A DNA stretch of 64,000 nucleotides, taken from contig CAWDQE010000018.1 of assembly GCA_963804375.1 (NCBI GenBank), positions 1,178,001 to 1,242,000 of the forward strand. Reading direction: 5' to 3'. The notes beneath the pieces were generated by a model, which saw only the letters and a list, made by a program, of their open reading frames with translations, had not been told where the DNA came from and searched no databases. Shown here in pieces: positions 52,764 to 61,588 of the stretch. This DNA is from JANXQG01 sp963804375. GTDB taxonomy: Bacteria; Planctomycetota; Planctomycetia; Pirellulales; Thermoguttaceae. A program made the position numbers and the translations under genes. The number at the start of each line of letters is the position of its first letter. Within the stretch, counting starts at the first letter, position 1.

Positions 52764-55316
52764 GAATTCCCCGCGGTAAAATTGGTCGAAGAGGCCCCAT
52801 GCCTCCAGGTCATAGGCCCTCAGTCCTTCCGGGCCGACGGCCGGTTTCGTCCCTTCCATGCCGAGGTCCCCGTGCGTGCCCCAGTACCACATGGAGAGTT
52901 CGGCAAAGAACTCGTGCTCGTTGCTGCCGGCATAGCTGCCTTTCCAAAGGCCCTTGGCCAGCGAGCGGCGGTATTGCTCGCGGAACTTGCCGCGGACACC
53001 GTCCGTCATGCCCCAGTCCTGGATATTGTGGGCAAACTCGTGGACGCAGATGTCGCGGCCGCGGTAGCGGTCCTCGGCAAGCTTGAGCAGGTTCTCCTCG
53101 CCGCAGGAAGTCAAGAGCCCGCCCATGCCGCGGGTCCGCTGGTCGATGGTCAGCTTGCCTTCGAAGGGCTTGCCCTTGGCATGCCGCCATTCGGGCAGAT
53201 CGGAAGTTCCCTGATTGCGGCCGATGATGTGGAGTTCGGCCCCGGCCTGCTGCAGCCTGCGGCGAACGGCAGGCAGTTTGTCGAGCATCATCGCCAGGCG
53301 GGCCCGGCCCTGGAACAAGGCCTCGTCGGCCACATCCCTGGGCGCCTTGATGGGGATCCCTTCATAGTCCAGCCGCTTGGAGAAGAAGCCTTTTTCAGGC
53401 GGATCGATGATGAGGATCCGTTTGAGCGGCGCGATCTGCACATTCTTGAGTTCGACGCCTTCCGCGCGAAAAACCATCTTCTTCACGGCAAGATTCTCAT
53501 GATAAGCAATCGCCGTGCGGGCTGCGGCGATCTCGGTATCAACGAGCGTGCCCCCGAGTTTATCATCGCCCTTCACCATCACGCGGACCGTGAAAGGCTT
53601 ATCGACGCCGATGAGATTCTTGAGCGGACGACCGGAATGCGCGAACCGATCAGCCAGATCGACCTGCAGGTCGTGGACACGCTGCCCGCCGTCTCCCCCC
53701 AGGAAAGAAACAAAGAACTTGCCTTTCTTCGCCTCGGCGGGCTCGACGTTGAAGGTCAGCATGAACGATTGGCTCGCGGCGGGGAATGTCGCTTCCTGGG
53801 CAATACGCGCTGCGAGCGTCTCGGGCTTCTCGGTTTCGGGCGTTATCTCCTGCATCCACTTCGAGCCGATCCTGCCGTCGGGGAATTGAACCAGTTCGCG
53901 GATGGCCAGGATGCCGCCCCAGCCGCGGATTCCAAGCCACCCCGCCATAAGGAAACGCCCGCCGCTGATTTCTGTGATCGAGGGCACGCCCAAGCCGTCG
54001 TAGAAATCGAGCCCCTTGGCGACGACATCTGCATACGCCGAGATCGGCGCGTCGGCCGGCTTCGACCAAAGTCCCGTGAAGCCGCCGATGATGTAATCGA
54101 ACTTGCCCCAGCGGAAGAAGAAGGTGCAGTCGCCTCCGGGCGGGAAGTCCGGACTGATCGAGCGCCAGCCGCCGTCGACCGCTTCCGATTCCCAAATGCC
54201 CTTGGAACCGGCGTTGGCCAGCATCCGCAGTTTGCCGCTGGGGTCCGTATAGACGCTGGGGTTCTGGCAGGGGTGGAACGTGATCCACGTCTTTTTGAAG
54301 TTCCCCACACCGTCCTCACTGACGGAATAGGTCGCGCCCGCGGGAATGCCGGGTGTCGCGGCACGCTTGAACTCGCCCGTGCGCCCATTCTTCTTCAGGT
54401 ACTCCCACTGCGCCGGCCACGTTGTCTTTGCCTCCGGGTAGACGCGCCCGGTGTGAAGACTGTAGCTGAGACACAGTTTATTATTGAAGACGAACGGCGT
54501 TCCCGTGCCGATGCATTCCCATTGTTCGTCGAGAGGCGCGGCCGCCTCGTGTTCGGTCCACGTCTTGAAGTCGCTTGTGGAGAGGTGTTCGAAGTAGTGC
54601 GCGCCGCATCCAAACTTGCTCCCGTGATGGCGGCGGTCAAACAAGTAGAACACGTGATAGCGTCCTTGGTGGAAGAACGTCACGACATCGCCCACCCAAT
54701 TGTTGTGTCCGGGAGGGGTCCAGTATTGAATGGGCGCGGTGCGGGGCGTCTTCGCCGGCTTCTTATCGGGCTTGATGCCGGGGAGATAAATCGCCGCTTT
54801 CTTGACATACTCCGCATCCAGCTTCCACCTGTTCCGGTCCGCCCATTGCGGATAACCAAAGGGGAAGTCGTTATCGAGCAATTCGCCGTCGACATACATC
54901 GTCCAGCGCACGCCGGAGAAGTCGAGGACGATTTGGTGCTCGCCTTCGGGTTTCTTGAGCAGAGCGAGCGGAATGCCGACGGTCATGTTCTTCCAATCGG
55001 GATGCTCGCGGGAATGGAGCACGATATTCGCCTCGAGAACCGGCACCGAGCCGTCGGGCATTTTGAAGGCCGGATAATTCTGCCGGTTGCGGTCGTGCGG
55101 ATCGTGCTCACGAAGACGGACGCTGAGCACATTCGGTATTTCGAGAATGGTCTTCTCGCCGTCGAACGTTTTAAGGTCCACCGTAAACTTGACCGTGAAG
55201 CTGTCGGTTGCATTCGCGGGCGCCGCAAACTCAGCCTGCGGAGCCTGCGCGGTGAGGGTGCTCTGCGCGGGCTGCGAGGTGTTGAACAGCCAAACCAACG
55301 TCAGTAATTCAATCAT
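52746..55316 (-). CDS. GH32-like hydrolase fused to a C-terminal HExxH peptidase domain
   Basis: An 856-residue protein. After a short hydrophobic N-terminus and a LamG-like beta domain (about 40-185, 'WTMYVDGELLDNDF'), a five-bladed propeller follows with 'HNNWVGDVVTFFHQGRYHVFYLFD' (candidate nucleophile D210) and 'WECIGTGTPFVF' (EC motif), as in GH32/GH43. The last ~200 residues carry CVHEFAHNIQDWG (HEFAH at 759-763) and SNEHEFFAELSMWYWG (EFFAE at 802-806), the HExxH plus downstream Glu arrangement of ATLF/M34-like zinc peptidases. Such a fusion is new to me. Last gene of the fructan-type operon, 18 bp after rbsC. Confidence 0.8.
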   Translation of the reverse strand: MIELLTLVWLFNTSQPAQSTLTAQAPQAEFAAPANATDSFTVKFTVDLKTFDGEKTILEIPNVLSVRLREHDPHDRNRQNYPAFKMPDGSVPVLEANIVLHSREHPDWKNMTVGIPLALLKKPEGEHQIVLDFSGVRWTMYVDGELLDNDFPFGYPQWADRNRWKLDAEYVKKAAIYLPGIKPDKKPAKTPRTAPIQYWTPPGHNNWVGDVVTFFHQGRYHVFYLFDRRHHGSKFGCGAHYFEHLSTSDFKTWTEHEAAAPLDEQWECIGTGTPFVFNNKLCLSYSLHTGRVYPEAKTTWPAQWEYLKKNGRTGEFKRAATPGIPAGATYSVSEDGVGNFKKTWITFHPCQNPSVYTDPSGKLRMLANAGSKGIWESEAVDGGWRSISPDFPPGGDCTFFFRWGKFDYIIGGFTGLWSKPADAPISAYADVVAKGLDFYDGLGVPSITEISGGRFLMAGWLGIRGWGGILAIRELVQFPDGRIGSKWMQEITPETEKPETLAARIAQEATFPAASQSFMLTFNVEPAEAKKGKFFVSFLGGDGGQRVHDLQVDLADRFAHSGRPLKNLIGVDKPFTVRVMVKGDDKLGGTLVDTEIAAARTAIAYHENLAVKKMVFRAEGVELKNVQIAPLKRILIIDPPEKGFFSKRLDYEGIPIKAPRDVADEALFQGRARLAMMLDKLPAVRRRLQQAGAELHIIGRNQGTSDLPEWRHAKGKPFEGKLTIDQRTRGMGGLLTSCGEENLLKLAEDRYRGRDICVHEFAHNIQDWGMTDGVRGKFREQYRRSLAKGLWKGSYAGSNEHEFFAELSMWYWGTHGDLGMEGTKPAVGPEGLRAYDLEAWGLFDQFYRGEFEADAR

Positions 55317-55334
55317 TTTTTGTCTCCGTCTGTC

Positions 55335-56288
55335 TTATTGGGCTGAGCGGGCGGCCTCCTTGCGCCGATACACGTCGGTGTACACGGCGACGAGGATCAC
55401 CAGTCCTTTGACAACGTATTGAAGCGAAAAATGGACGCCCGCCTGGTTCAGTCCCTTGTCGAGGATGCCGATCACGATCGCACCGAGCAGCGTGCCGGGA
55501 AGGGCGCCGATGCCGCCGGAGAAGCTGGTGCCGCCGACCACCACCGCGGCAATGGCGCTGAGCTCGAAGCCTTGTCCGGCGGCAGGCTCGGCGGAATAGA
55601 GTTGCGAGGCGTGGATCATGCCGGCCAGCCCGGCGCAGAAGCCGCAGAACGCATAGACGGCAACCTCGTGCCGCGCGATGGCGATCCCGGTAAAGCGCGC
55701 GGCCTGGCGGTTGCCGCCGATGGCGTAAAGGTGCTGGCCGAAGCGAGTGCGGTGCAGCAGCACGGCGGTCACGGCGAAGACAGCGACCATCACCACGACC
55801 GGTAGCGGCAGCCAGCCGCCGAGCCGCGCGTTGCCCAGGGCGAGCATGAACCGCTGATCGTCGCCGATCGGCAAGGGCCGGCTTTCGTTGAAGCCCAGCG
55901 CCAGGCCGCGGCCGATGAGCATCGTGGCCAGCGTGATGATGAACGGCGGCATGGGCGTGCGGGCTGCGCAAATGCCATTGGCGGCGCCCAGCAGGATGGC
56001 CGCGCCGAGTCCCGCGGCAAGTCCGCCCAGCGGGCCGGCCGCGCCGAGAACCGAAACGCAGATCACGCCCGCCAGCGCCACGACGGCCCCCACGCTGAGG
56101 TCGATGCCGCCGATGAGAATCACCAGCGTGAGGCCGAACGCGAGGATCGCGTTGACGGAAATCTGCTGGGCCAGATCGAGGAGATTTCCCGCTGTGAGGA
56201 AGCGGTTTTGCGGCACCCACAACGTGAAGATCACCAGCAAGAGTGCAATCGCGGCCAGCAGCGGCAGGTAACTGCGAAGGTGTTTCAT
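55335..56288 (-). CDS. rbsC: ABC sugar transporter permease (RbsC-like)
   Basis: A 317-residue permease from ATG 56288 (MKHLRSYLPLL) with about ten helices. 'INLSVGAVVALAG'-like 'GGIDLSVGAVVALAG' and 'AIAAVVVGGTSFSGGIGALPGTLLGA' identify the ribose/galactoside class. It begins 3 bp after rbsA. With GH32 enzymes on both sides, fructose or short fructans are a better substrate guess than ribose. Confidence 0.92.
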   Translation of the reverse strand: MKHLRSYLPLLAAIALLLVIFTLWVPQNRFLTAGNLLDLAQQISVNAILAFGLTLVILIGGIDLSVGAVVALAGVICVSVLGAAGPLGGLAAGLGAAILLGAANGICAARTPMPPFIITLATMLIGRGLALGFNESRPLPIGDDQRFMLALGNARLGGWLPLPVVVMVAVFAVTAVLLHRTRFGQHLYAIGGNRQAARFTGIAIARHEVAVYAFCGFCAGLAGMIHASQLYSAEPAAGQGFELSAIAAVVVGGTSFSGGIGALPGTLLGAIVIGILDKGLNQAGVHFSLQYVVKGLVILVAVYTDVYRRKEAARSAQ

Positions 56289-56290
56289 GG

Positions 56291-57853
56291 TCAGTGCAAT
56301 CGCTCTTGCGTTGTTGTATCGCCCTCGCCGGGCGGACCGTGCTGCGGGACCTCGCGGGTCAACTCGGCCATCACCTGCTCCGGCGTGAAGTCGGCGGCTG
56401 CGCCCTGCCGCACGATGCGGCCGTCGCGATAGAGGGCGAGGCGATGGGAAAGGTTCATGACTTCCGGCAGATCGGACGAGATGAGCAACACGGCCATGCG
56501 CTGGTTGACGAGCCGGCCGATGAGCGCGAAGATCTCCTCCCGCGCCCCCACGTCGACGCCGCGCGTCGGTTCGTCGAGGATCAGGATCTTCGGCGGCTGC
56601 TCCATCCACTTGCCGACGACGACCCGTTGCTGGTTGCCCCCCGAGAGCTGGGCGATCGCCGCGTCGGGGCTTTTGGCTTTGATCGCGAACCCGGCCATCG
56701 CCCGCCTCACGATGGCGTCGCGCCGCTGGTAATCGGGCAGGCAGCCGCGGGCCCACAGCCGCGTCCACGGCAGCGCCAGGTTGAAGCCGATCGTCTGCGT
56801 CATCACGAGGCCGTCGCGCGTGCGGTCCTCCGGCACGAGGGCGATTCCCGCGGCCCGCGCGCCCGCCGGACTGCGCAACCGAACGGCACGTCCCCCGACG
56901 GCAATTTCGCCGGCCGTGGCGGGCGCCAGCCCGGCAAGCACGTGCGCCAATTCCGTCCGGCCTGCGCCAACCAGTCCCGCCAGGCCCAGCACTTCGCCGC
57001 AGTGCAGCTCAAAACTAACGTCGTTCACCCTTGCGGCCCGCAAGCCGCGCACGCTCAGTGCGACTTCGCCCGGGGCGTACGGCGGACGGGGATAATGCTC
57101 TTTCAGATCCCGCCCGACCATCCAATGGATGAGCTGGTGGATATCGAGATCGGCTGCCCGCTGCGTACCGATGCTGCGGCCGTCGCGCAAGACGGTGATG
57201 CGGTCGGCAAGGCGGCTGATTTCCTCGAGCCGATGCGAGATGTAGATGACGCCGACGCCTTGCCCGCGGAGGCGGCGGAGCTTGACGAACAAGGCCTCGG
57301 TCTCGGACCCGCTCAGCGAGGCCGTCGGTTCGTCGAGCACCAAAATCCGGACGCGGACCGCCAGGGCGCGGGCGATTTCCACGAGTTGCCGCCGCGCGAC
57401 ATTCAGTTCGCCGACGCCCACGCGCACATCGCCCAGTTCGGGCAGTCCCAGTTCGTCGCGCAACCGCTGGGCGTCGGCCACGAGCCGGCGGCGGTCGAGC
57501 AGGCCGAAACGCCGCGGCTCGCGGCCGAGAAACAGGTTGTCGGCAATGGAGAGATTCGGCGCCAGGGCCAGCTCCTGATGAATCAGCCGGATGCCGAGCC
57601 GATCGGCGTCGGCCACGCCGCCGATCTCGGTCGCCCGGCCGTCGACGCGGATTTCGCCCGCATCGGGACGGTGGATGCCGCCCAGGATATTGATGAGGGT
57701 GGACTTTCCGGCGCCGTTCTCGCCGAGCAGGGCATGGATCTCCCCGGCGCGGAGCTCGAAGTCGACGCCGTCCAGCGCGACGACGCCGCCGAAGCGCTTG
57801 CGGATGCCGCGGAGCGCAAGCAATGCCGGGGTTGATGCCACACTGGGTGTCAT
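56291..57853 (-). CDS. rbsA: ABC sugar transporter ATPase (RbsA-like)
   Basis: A 520-residue tandem ATPase. First domain: GENGAGKST, 'LSGSETEALF' region and 'LVLDEPTASL'. Second domain: degenerate Walker A GLVGAGRTE, signature LSGGNQQRVVVGKW, 'LILDEPTRGVDVGA'. This one-good, one-degenerate pattern is typical of the Rbs/Ara/Mgl group. Overlaps rbsB by 4 bp (ATGA). Confidence 0.94.
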   Translation of the reverse strand: MTPSVASTPALLALRGIRKRFGGVVALDGVDFELRAGEIHALLGENGAGKSTLINILGGIHRPDAGEIRVDGRATEIGGVADADRLGIRLIHQELALAPNLSIADNLFLGREPRRFGLLDRRRLVADAQRLRDELGLPELGDVRVGVGELNVARRQLVEIARALAVRVRILVLDEPTASLSGSETEALFVKLRRLRGQGVGVIYISHRLEEISRLADRITVLRDGRSIGTQRAADLDIHQLIHWMVGRDLKEHYPRPPYAPGEVALSVRGLRAARVNDVSFELHCGEVLGLAGLVGAGRTELAHVLAGLAPATAGEIAVGGRAVRLRSPAGARAAGIALVPEDRTRDGLVMTQTIGFNLALPWTRLWARGCLPDYQRRDAIVRRAMAGFAIKAKSPDAAIAQLSGGNQQRVVVGKWMEQPPKILILDEPTRGVDVGAREEIFALIGRLVNQRMAVLLISSDLPEVMNLSHRLALYRDGRIVRQGAAADFTPEQVMAELTREVPQHGPPGEGDTTTQERLH

Positions 57854-58836
57854 TGCGCTTCGAGGATGCTGGAGGCGTTGGCTTTCGTGATGAGTTTCAC
57901 GGGCACCACGATGTTCTTATCGACGGGTTTTCCGGCGAGATGCTCGTAGGCCTTTTCCGCCGCGATGCGGCCCATCTCGCGGGGGAACTGCGCCGAAGTC
58001 GAGTGCAGCTTGCCGGACAGGATGGCCGCCGCGCCCTCGCGCGAGCCGTCCACCGTGACGACTGTCACCTGACCCGCGCGGCCGGCCGCTTCGATGGCCG
58101 AGATGCAGCCCAGTGCGCCGGGGTCGTTGATGGGAAAAACCGCGTCCATCTCCGGGAAGCGGCCCAGCATGTCCCGCATCACGGGCCGGGTGGCCTCGGT
58201 GACCCCTTTTGAATCCTGCGTGTCGAGGATCCGCATCTGCGGATGCCTGGCGGCCTCCTCCTTGAAGCCCGCCACGCGATCGATGCAGGCCTTGTTCACG
58301 GAATAGCCAATGACCACGACCTTGGCCTCCGGCTTGACCTTGGCCAGCGCCTGGCAAGCCAGGCGGCCGGCCTCGACGTTGTCGCTCGCCACCTGGCAGA
58401 GCACGAGGTCGGGGTCGCTGACGGGCGCGTCGACGATGATCACCGGGACGTGCTTGCGGTTTGCCTCGAGGAGCGTTCCCTTGATTCCCTCCCAGTTCAC
58501 CGGATTGATGAAAATGGCGGCCGGCTGCTGCTCGATCAGGTCGGCCAGATCGTTCTTCTGCTTCAACGAGTTGAACTGCGCATCGAGCGTGACCAACCGG
58601 TCGCCCTTGGCCTCGATGACCGTCTTGAGGCCCTCGTTCACATCGACGAAGAACGGATTGTTCATCGTCTGAAACGAGACGCCGAACAGCTTGCCGCTGC
58701 CGCCGGGCGGCGGAGGGGACTTGTTGCATCCGGCCACGGCGAGGATGGCGACCAGCGCGGAGCGCAGAAGATAGAAATAGAAGCGCGATGGGGAGGTGGG
58801 GAATGCGACGGCGGTTGTTTTGGATGTCTCGTTCAT
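57850..58836 (-). CDS. rbsB: Sugar-binding lipoprotein (RbsB-like)
   Basis: A 328-residue periplasmic-binding-protein fold anchored as lipoprotein: lipobox LAVAGC (Cys at about residue 37), then 'GVSFQTMNNPFFVDVNEGLK', 'AIFINPVNWEGI', 'VIIVDAPVSDPDLVLCQVASDN' and 'VFPINDPGALGCISA'. Binds the sugar for rbsA/rbsC. The start is ATG 58836, overlapping the upstream GH32 gene by 4 bp. Confidence 0.93.
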   Translation of the reverse strand: MNETSKTTAVAFPTSPSRFYFYLLRSALVAILAVAGCNKSPPPPGGSGKLFGVSFQTMNNPFFVDVNEGLKTVIEAKGDRLVTLDAQFNSLKQKNDLADLIEQQPAAIFINPVNWEGIKGTLLEANRKHVPVIIVDAPVSDPDLVLCQVASDNVEAGRLACQALAKVKPEAKVVVIGYSVNKACIDRVAGFKEEAARHPQMRILDTQDSKGVTEATRPVMRDMLGRFPEMDAVFPINDPGALGCISAIEAAGRAGQVTVVTVDGSREGAAAILSGKLHSTSAQFPREMGRIAAEKAYEHLAGKPVDKNIVVPVKLITKANASSILEAQ

Positions 58837-60896
58837 GGGTCTTTCGTTGTCGTGGTCTCAGCCGGATAGATCGACTTCATCTTCCAACTCTTGACTTCCT
58901 TCGCCACGATGTCTCCGCCATGGCTGAAGAGGCTGGCTTCAAGCTTCTCGGGATCATACTTGCCTGCGGCGGCGACGGCCGCCTGACGATCATTGGCAAA
59001 CACCTCAACCAGATTTTTGTCGATGAAGACCCGCAAGCTGAGGTCTTCGCCGCTCTTGAGTGCAAAAGGCGCGTGGACGTTTCCGACCGTCAGGGTCTTG
59101 CTTTCGGGCGTGACGGCAACCCGCAGGCCGTTTTCGCCATTCTTGTCGCAGAGGACATCGATGCCGAATTCCTTCGCCGCGGGCGCTTGGAACGTTACTT
59201 CCAGTTCAACCGCGTCGCCGTGGACATCCTTGAGCCGGAATGCCGCATCGTCCTTGACGGTGATCGCCTCTTCCTGTTTCTCGTCGTAGCGCAGCGACTG
59301 GAGTTCCCGCAAGGGCTTGATCCGCAGAATGCCGTCGTCGGGCAGTTCCAATTCGCGCGGCAGCGACTGGATCCCGCAGGGAGCAATGGGCAGATTCAGC
59401 AGCCAAGCCCACATCACGCGGCGGCCATCCTTGCTCAATACCGATTCCGGCGCAAAGAAGTTGTTGCCATTCCAACTCATCATGGCCTGGAACTCGGGGA
59501 GATATTTCTCATCCTTGAAGTCGCCGAGGTAGTAGCGGCAGCCCAATCCGTGGCTGATGCAAAGCAGCATCCACTTCTTGCCGATCTTGAACATGTTGCC
59601 GCAGGAGATGTCTTCTCCCTTGGGCATGCCGATATTGGCTGGATATTCCTCGTGCAAGAGCGGCCCCAGGTAGGTCCAGTTCTTGAGGTCGGAAGACTTC
59701 ATCAGGCTGGGATTGCCGCCGCCGCTGGTGGCGTAGTAGGTATCGCCATTCAACCAGCAATCGGGATCCCAATGACGCATCTCCGCAGGCTTTCCCTCTT
59801 TCGTCAAAGGCTCAACGGGATAAGGCTTGGTCCATTGCTCCAGATTGTCATCCAGGGCAAGAGCGATCTGGTTCCTGCCGGATCCCTGCCCATGATAGAT
59901 AATGGCCGGCTTGCCCTCTTTGGTGAAGAAACCCGTGCCGCTGAACATGCCATGGCCGGTAAACCCGGGCGTGAGCGTCGTGGGGTGCCACTTCCAGTGC
60001 ACCATGTCGTCGCTGGAAACGTGGGCGAAAGCGAACCCTTGTCGGTGGTTGTAGATGTAGTGCAGGTGATACCGCCCTTTCCAGTAGAAGGCGCAGTTCG
60101 GATCTCCGGGCATCGCGCCGCCGGGGCCGGGATGGATCAGGTGGTAGGTCAGCCAGTTCGCGGGCGGTTTGGCCGGCATGGCGGGAGTCTCGGACCCGCT
60201 CTGCGCACCGTGGAACGGTTTGGCGGCCGCGATCAGGGTGGCCTCGCCGGTCGCGAGCACGAGCCGCCCGCCTTCGATCTTCGCGCCGCCGCTAAGCGTA
60301 TTGGCCGGGAATCGCCCCATGCGGTCGGTCTCCTTGCCTTTCTCGAAGGTCCACCAGGCGTACGGCTTGATCGCCGACTCCTTCTTGGGCACGAGCTTCT
60401 TGATTTCTTCCACATTCAGGGCTCGGTCGTAGATTCTGGCATCGGCAATGGAACCCTGGAGCATCTGGCCCGTGGTAGAGCCCCAATGCCGCCGGCCGAA
60501 GACGACGATGTTGTCGGGGAACCCCAGCAGATCGATGTTGTTGGCCTGGTACGATGCATAAGGCTGGCCGTTGCGATAAATCGAAACCTGGTTGCCTTGA
60601 TAGACGACGGCCATCTCGACGAGCGTCTTGTCGTCGGATTTCTCGACCGCGTTGGCCCGCTGATCGCCTTGGGTCCGGGAAAAGAAATCGCTGCCGGCCA
60701 TCCATTTGCCGGGCGCGATTTCGCCGAAGACGATCGCGTCGAACTGGTCGCCGCGCTGGATCGTCAGCGCGCTCCCGCCCTGCTGCGTGGTATTGGCCAG
60801 TGCGACCCAAGACACGAGGGTCTTGTCGGCCGCCGTCGCGCTGGAGAGCGCAAGTGTCGCGAAACCGATCATCAAGTTCGCTGTCATGGTCTTCAT
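58833..60896 (-). CDS. Secreted GH32 fructan hydrolase with N-terminal LamG domain
   Basis: A 687-residue enzyme: signal peptide (1-22), LamG-like domain (about 25-170), then the GH32 five-bladed propeller with 'HPGPGGAMPGDPNCAFYWKGRYHLHY' (nucleophile D266 of the N-D-P-N motif), 'RHWDPDCWL' (RDP-like) and 'GEDISCGNMF' (EC motif), and a C-terminal beta-sandwich with 'LRVFIDKNLVEVFANDRQ'. It would cut levan, inulin or sucrose outside the cytoplasm. Leads the five-gene operon of fructan use. Confidence 0.9.
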   Translation of the reverse strand: MKTMTANLMIGFATLALSSATAADKTLVSWVALANTTQQGGSALTIQRGDQFDAIVFGEIAPGKWMAGSDFFSRTQGDQRANAVEKSDDKTLVEMAVVYQGNQVSIYRNGQPYASYQANNIDLLGFPDNIVVFGRRHWGSTTGQMLQGSIADARIYDRALNVEEIKKLVPKKESAIKPYAWWTFEKGKETDRMGRFPANTLSGGAKIEGGRLVLATGEATLIAAAKPFHGAQSGSETPAMPAKPPANWLTYHLIHPGPGGAMPGDPNCAFYWKGRYHLHYIYNHRQGFAFAHVSSDDMVHWKWHPTTLTPGFTGHGMFSGTGFFTKEGKPAIIYHGQGSGRNQIALALDDNLEQWTKPYPVEPLTKEGKPAEMRHWDPDCWLNGDTYYATSGGGNPSLMKSSDLKNWTYLGPLLHEEYPANIGMPKGEDISCGNMFKIGKKWMLLCISHGLGCRYYLGDFKDEKYLPEFQAMMSWNGNNFFAPESVLSKDGRRVMWAWLLNLPIAPCGIQSLPRELELPDDGILRIKPLRELQSLRYDEKQEEAITVKDDAAFRLKDVHGDAVELEVTFQAPAAKEFGIDVLCDKNGENGLRVAVTPESKTLTVGNVHAPFALKSGEDLSLRVFIDKNLVEVFANDRQAAVAAAGKYDPEKLEASLFSHGGDIVAKEVKSWKMKSIYPAETTTTKDP

Positions 60897-61010
60897 GGAG
60901 TTTCTTTTCCAGGTTCGAAGTAATGGAAGAAATGCCAGAAATCCTGCTGGCAGGCAATGCCCCCGATTCTAGCATGGACGCCAAACCTCGTCGAGAACTG
61001 CGTCAGTTGC

Positions 61011-61039
61011 TTGCACCCGGCCTTTGGCAGGGATAAAAT
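61011..61039 (+). promoter_or_regulatory. Sigma70-type promoter of the 61114 gene
   Basis: TTGCAC (61011-61016), 17 nt, TAAAAT (61034-61039). Confidence 0.55.
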
Positions 61040-61074
61040 CGGTGAATAATGGGGCACTGAAACTGTAAACGTCC

Positions 61075-61095
61075 CCACCGACCCCGTGTCGGTGG
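61075..61095 (+). promoter_or_regulatory. Leader stem-loop before the 61114 gene
   Basis: Perfect 8-bp stem CCACCGAC / GTCGGTGG with a 5-nt loop, 18 bp before the start codon. It may influence translation. Confidence 0.4.
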
Positions 61096-61113
61096 AACGA
61101 TGACTGGTCAGCT

Positions 61114-61584
61114 ATGTCCGAACTCGCCAAGCTGGTAATCAAGAGATTTCCCGAAAACCGCAACATGCAACTGGTGTGTCTGCGAGATCGATCGGAATTT
61201 CATTGTTCCCGCTGCAAGAAGAAACGGAGGGCCAAGCTGTTGGCGGTGGTGGCGGAGGATTGGGGGCGATTGTTGTGCGCGGCGTGCTATGAGAAACGGC
61301 TTTCCGAGAAGCCGGAGGAACCCGCACGCGATGTAATTCCGAAGGCTTGGCTGGGTGCTGTCGTTTCGCTACAAGATGCGGAAAGAAACAATATGCGTAT
61401 GGGGGTTCCGTTCGGAAATCAGGCTCTGCAATGGGAGGAATTCAGGGCAGCGATGCTCGAAGGGGATGAGGTCTGCGAGTTCTCTGGCCCGTCCGACTCT
61501 TCGGAACAGCTTGCCGGTAGTGCCGGCTACGCCCTGGTAAGGAACGGCTCGGCCGTCAGGTGCATCGTGACTGTGGAGAAGTAG
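61114..61584 (+). CDS. Hypothetical protein with a CxxC...CxxC zinc ribbon
   Basis: A 156-residue protein; FHCSRCKKKRRAKL and LLCAACYEKRL form a likely four-Cys zinc ribbon (residues about 28-65). The rest is an unconserved alpha/beta domain ending 'GYALVRNGSAVRCIVTVEK'. Its own promoter lies upstream. Convergent with the DUF4038 gene. Not recognised further. Confidence 0.65.
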   Translation: MSELAKLVIKRFPENRNMQLVCLRDRSEFHCSRCKKKRRAKLLAVVAEDWGRLLCAACYEKRLSEKPEEPARDVIPKAWLGAVVSLQDAERNNMRMGVPFGNQALQWEEFRAAMLEGDEVCEFSGPSDSSEQLAGSAGYALVRNGSAVRCIVTVEK

Positions 61585-61588
61585 GCCG

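Noticed and set aside
52704..55307. Open frame of 867 codons on the plus strand opposite the GH32-like/peptidase gene
   Set aside because: Composition is that of an antisense shadow in GC-rich DNA; no domain is recognisable, while the minus-strand frame has clear motifs.
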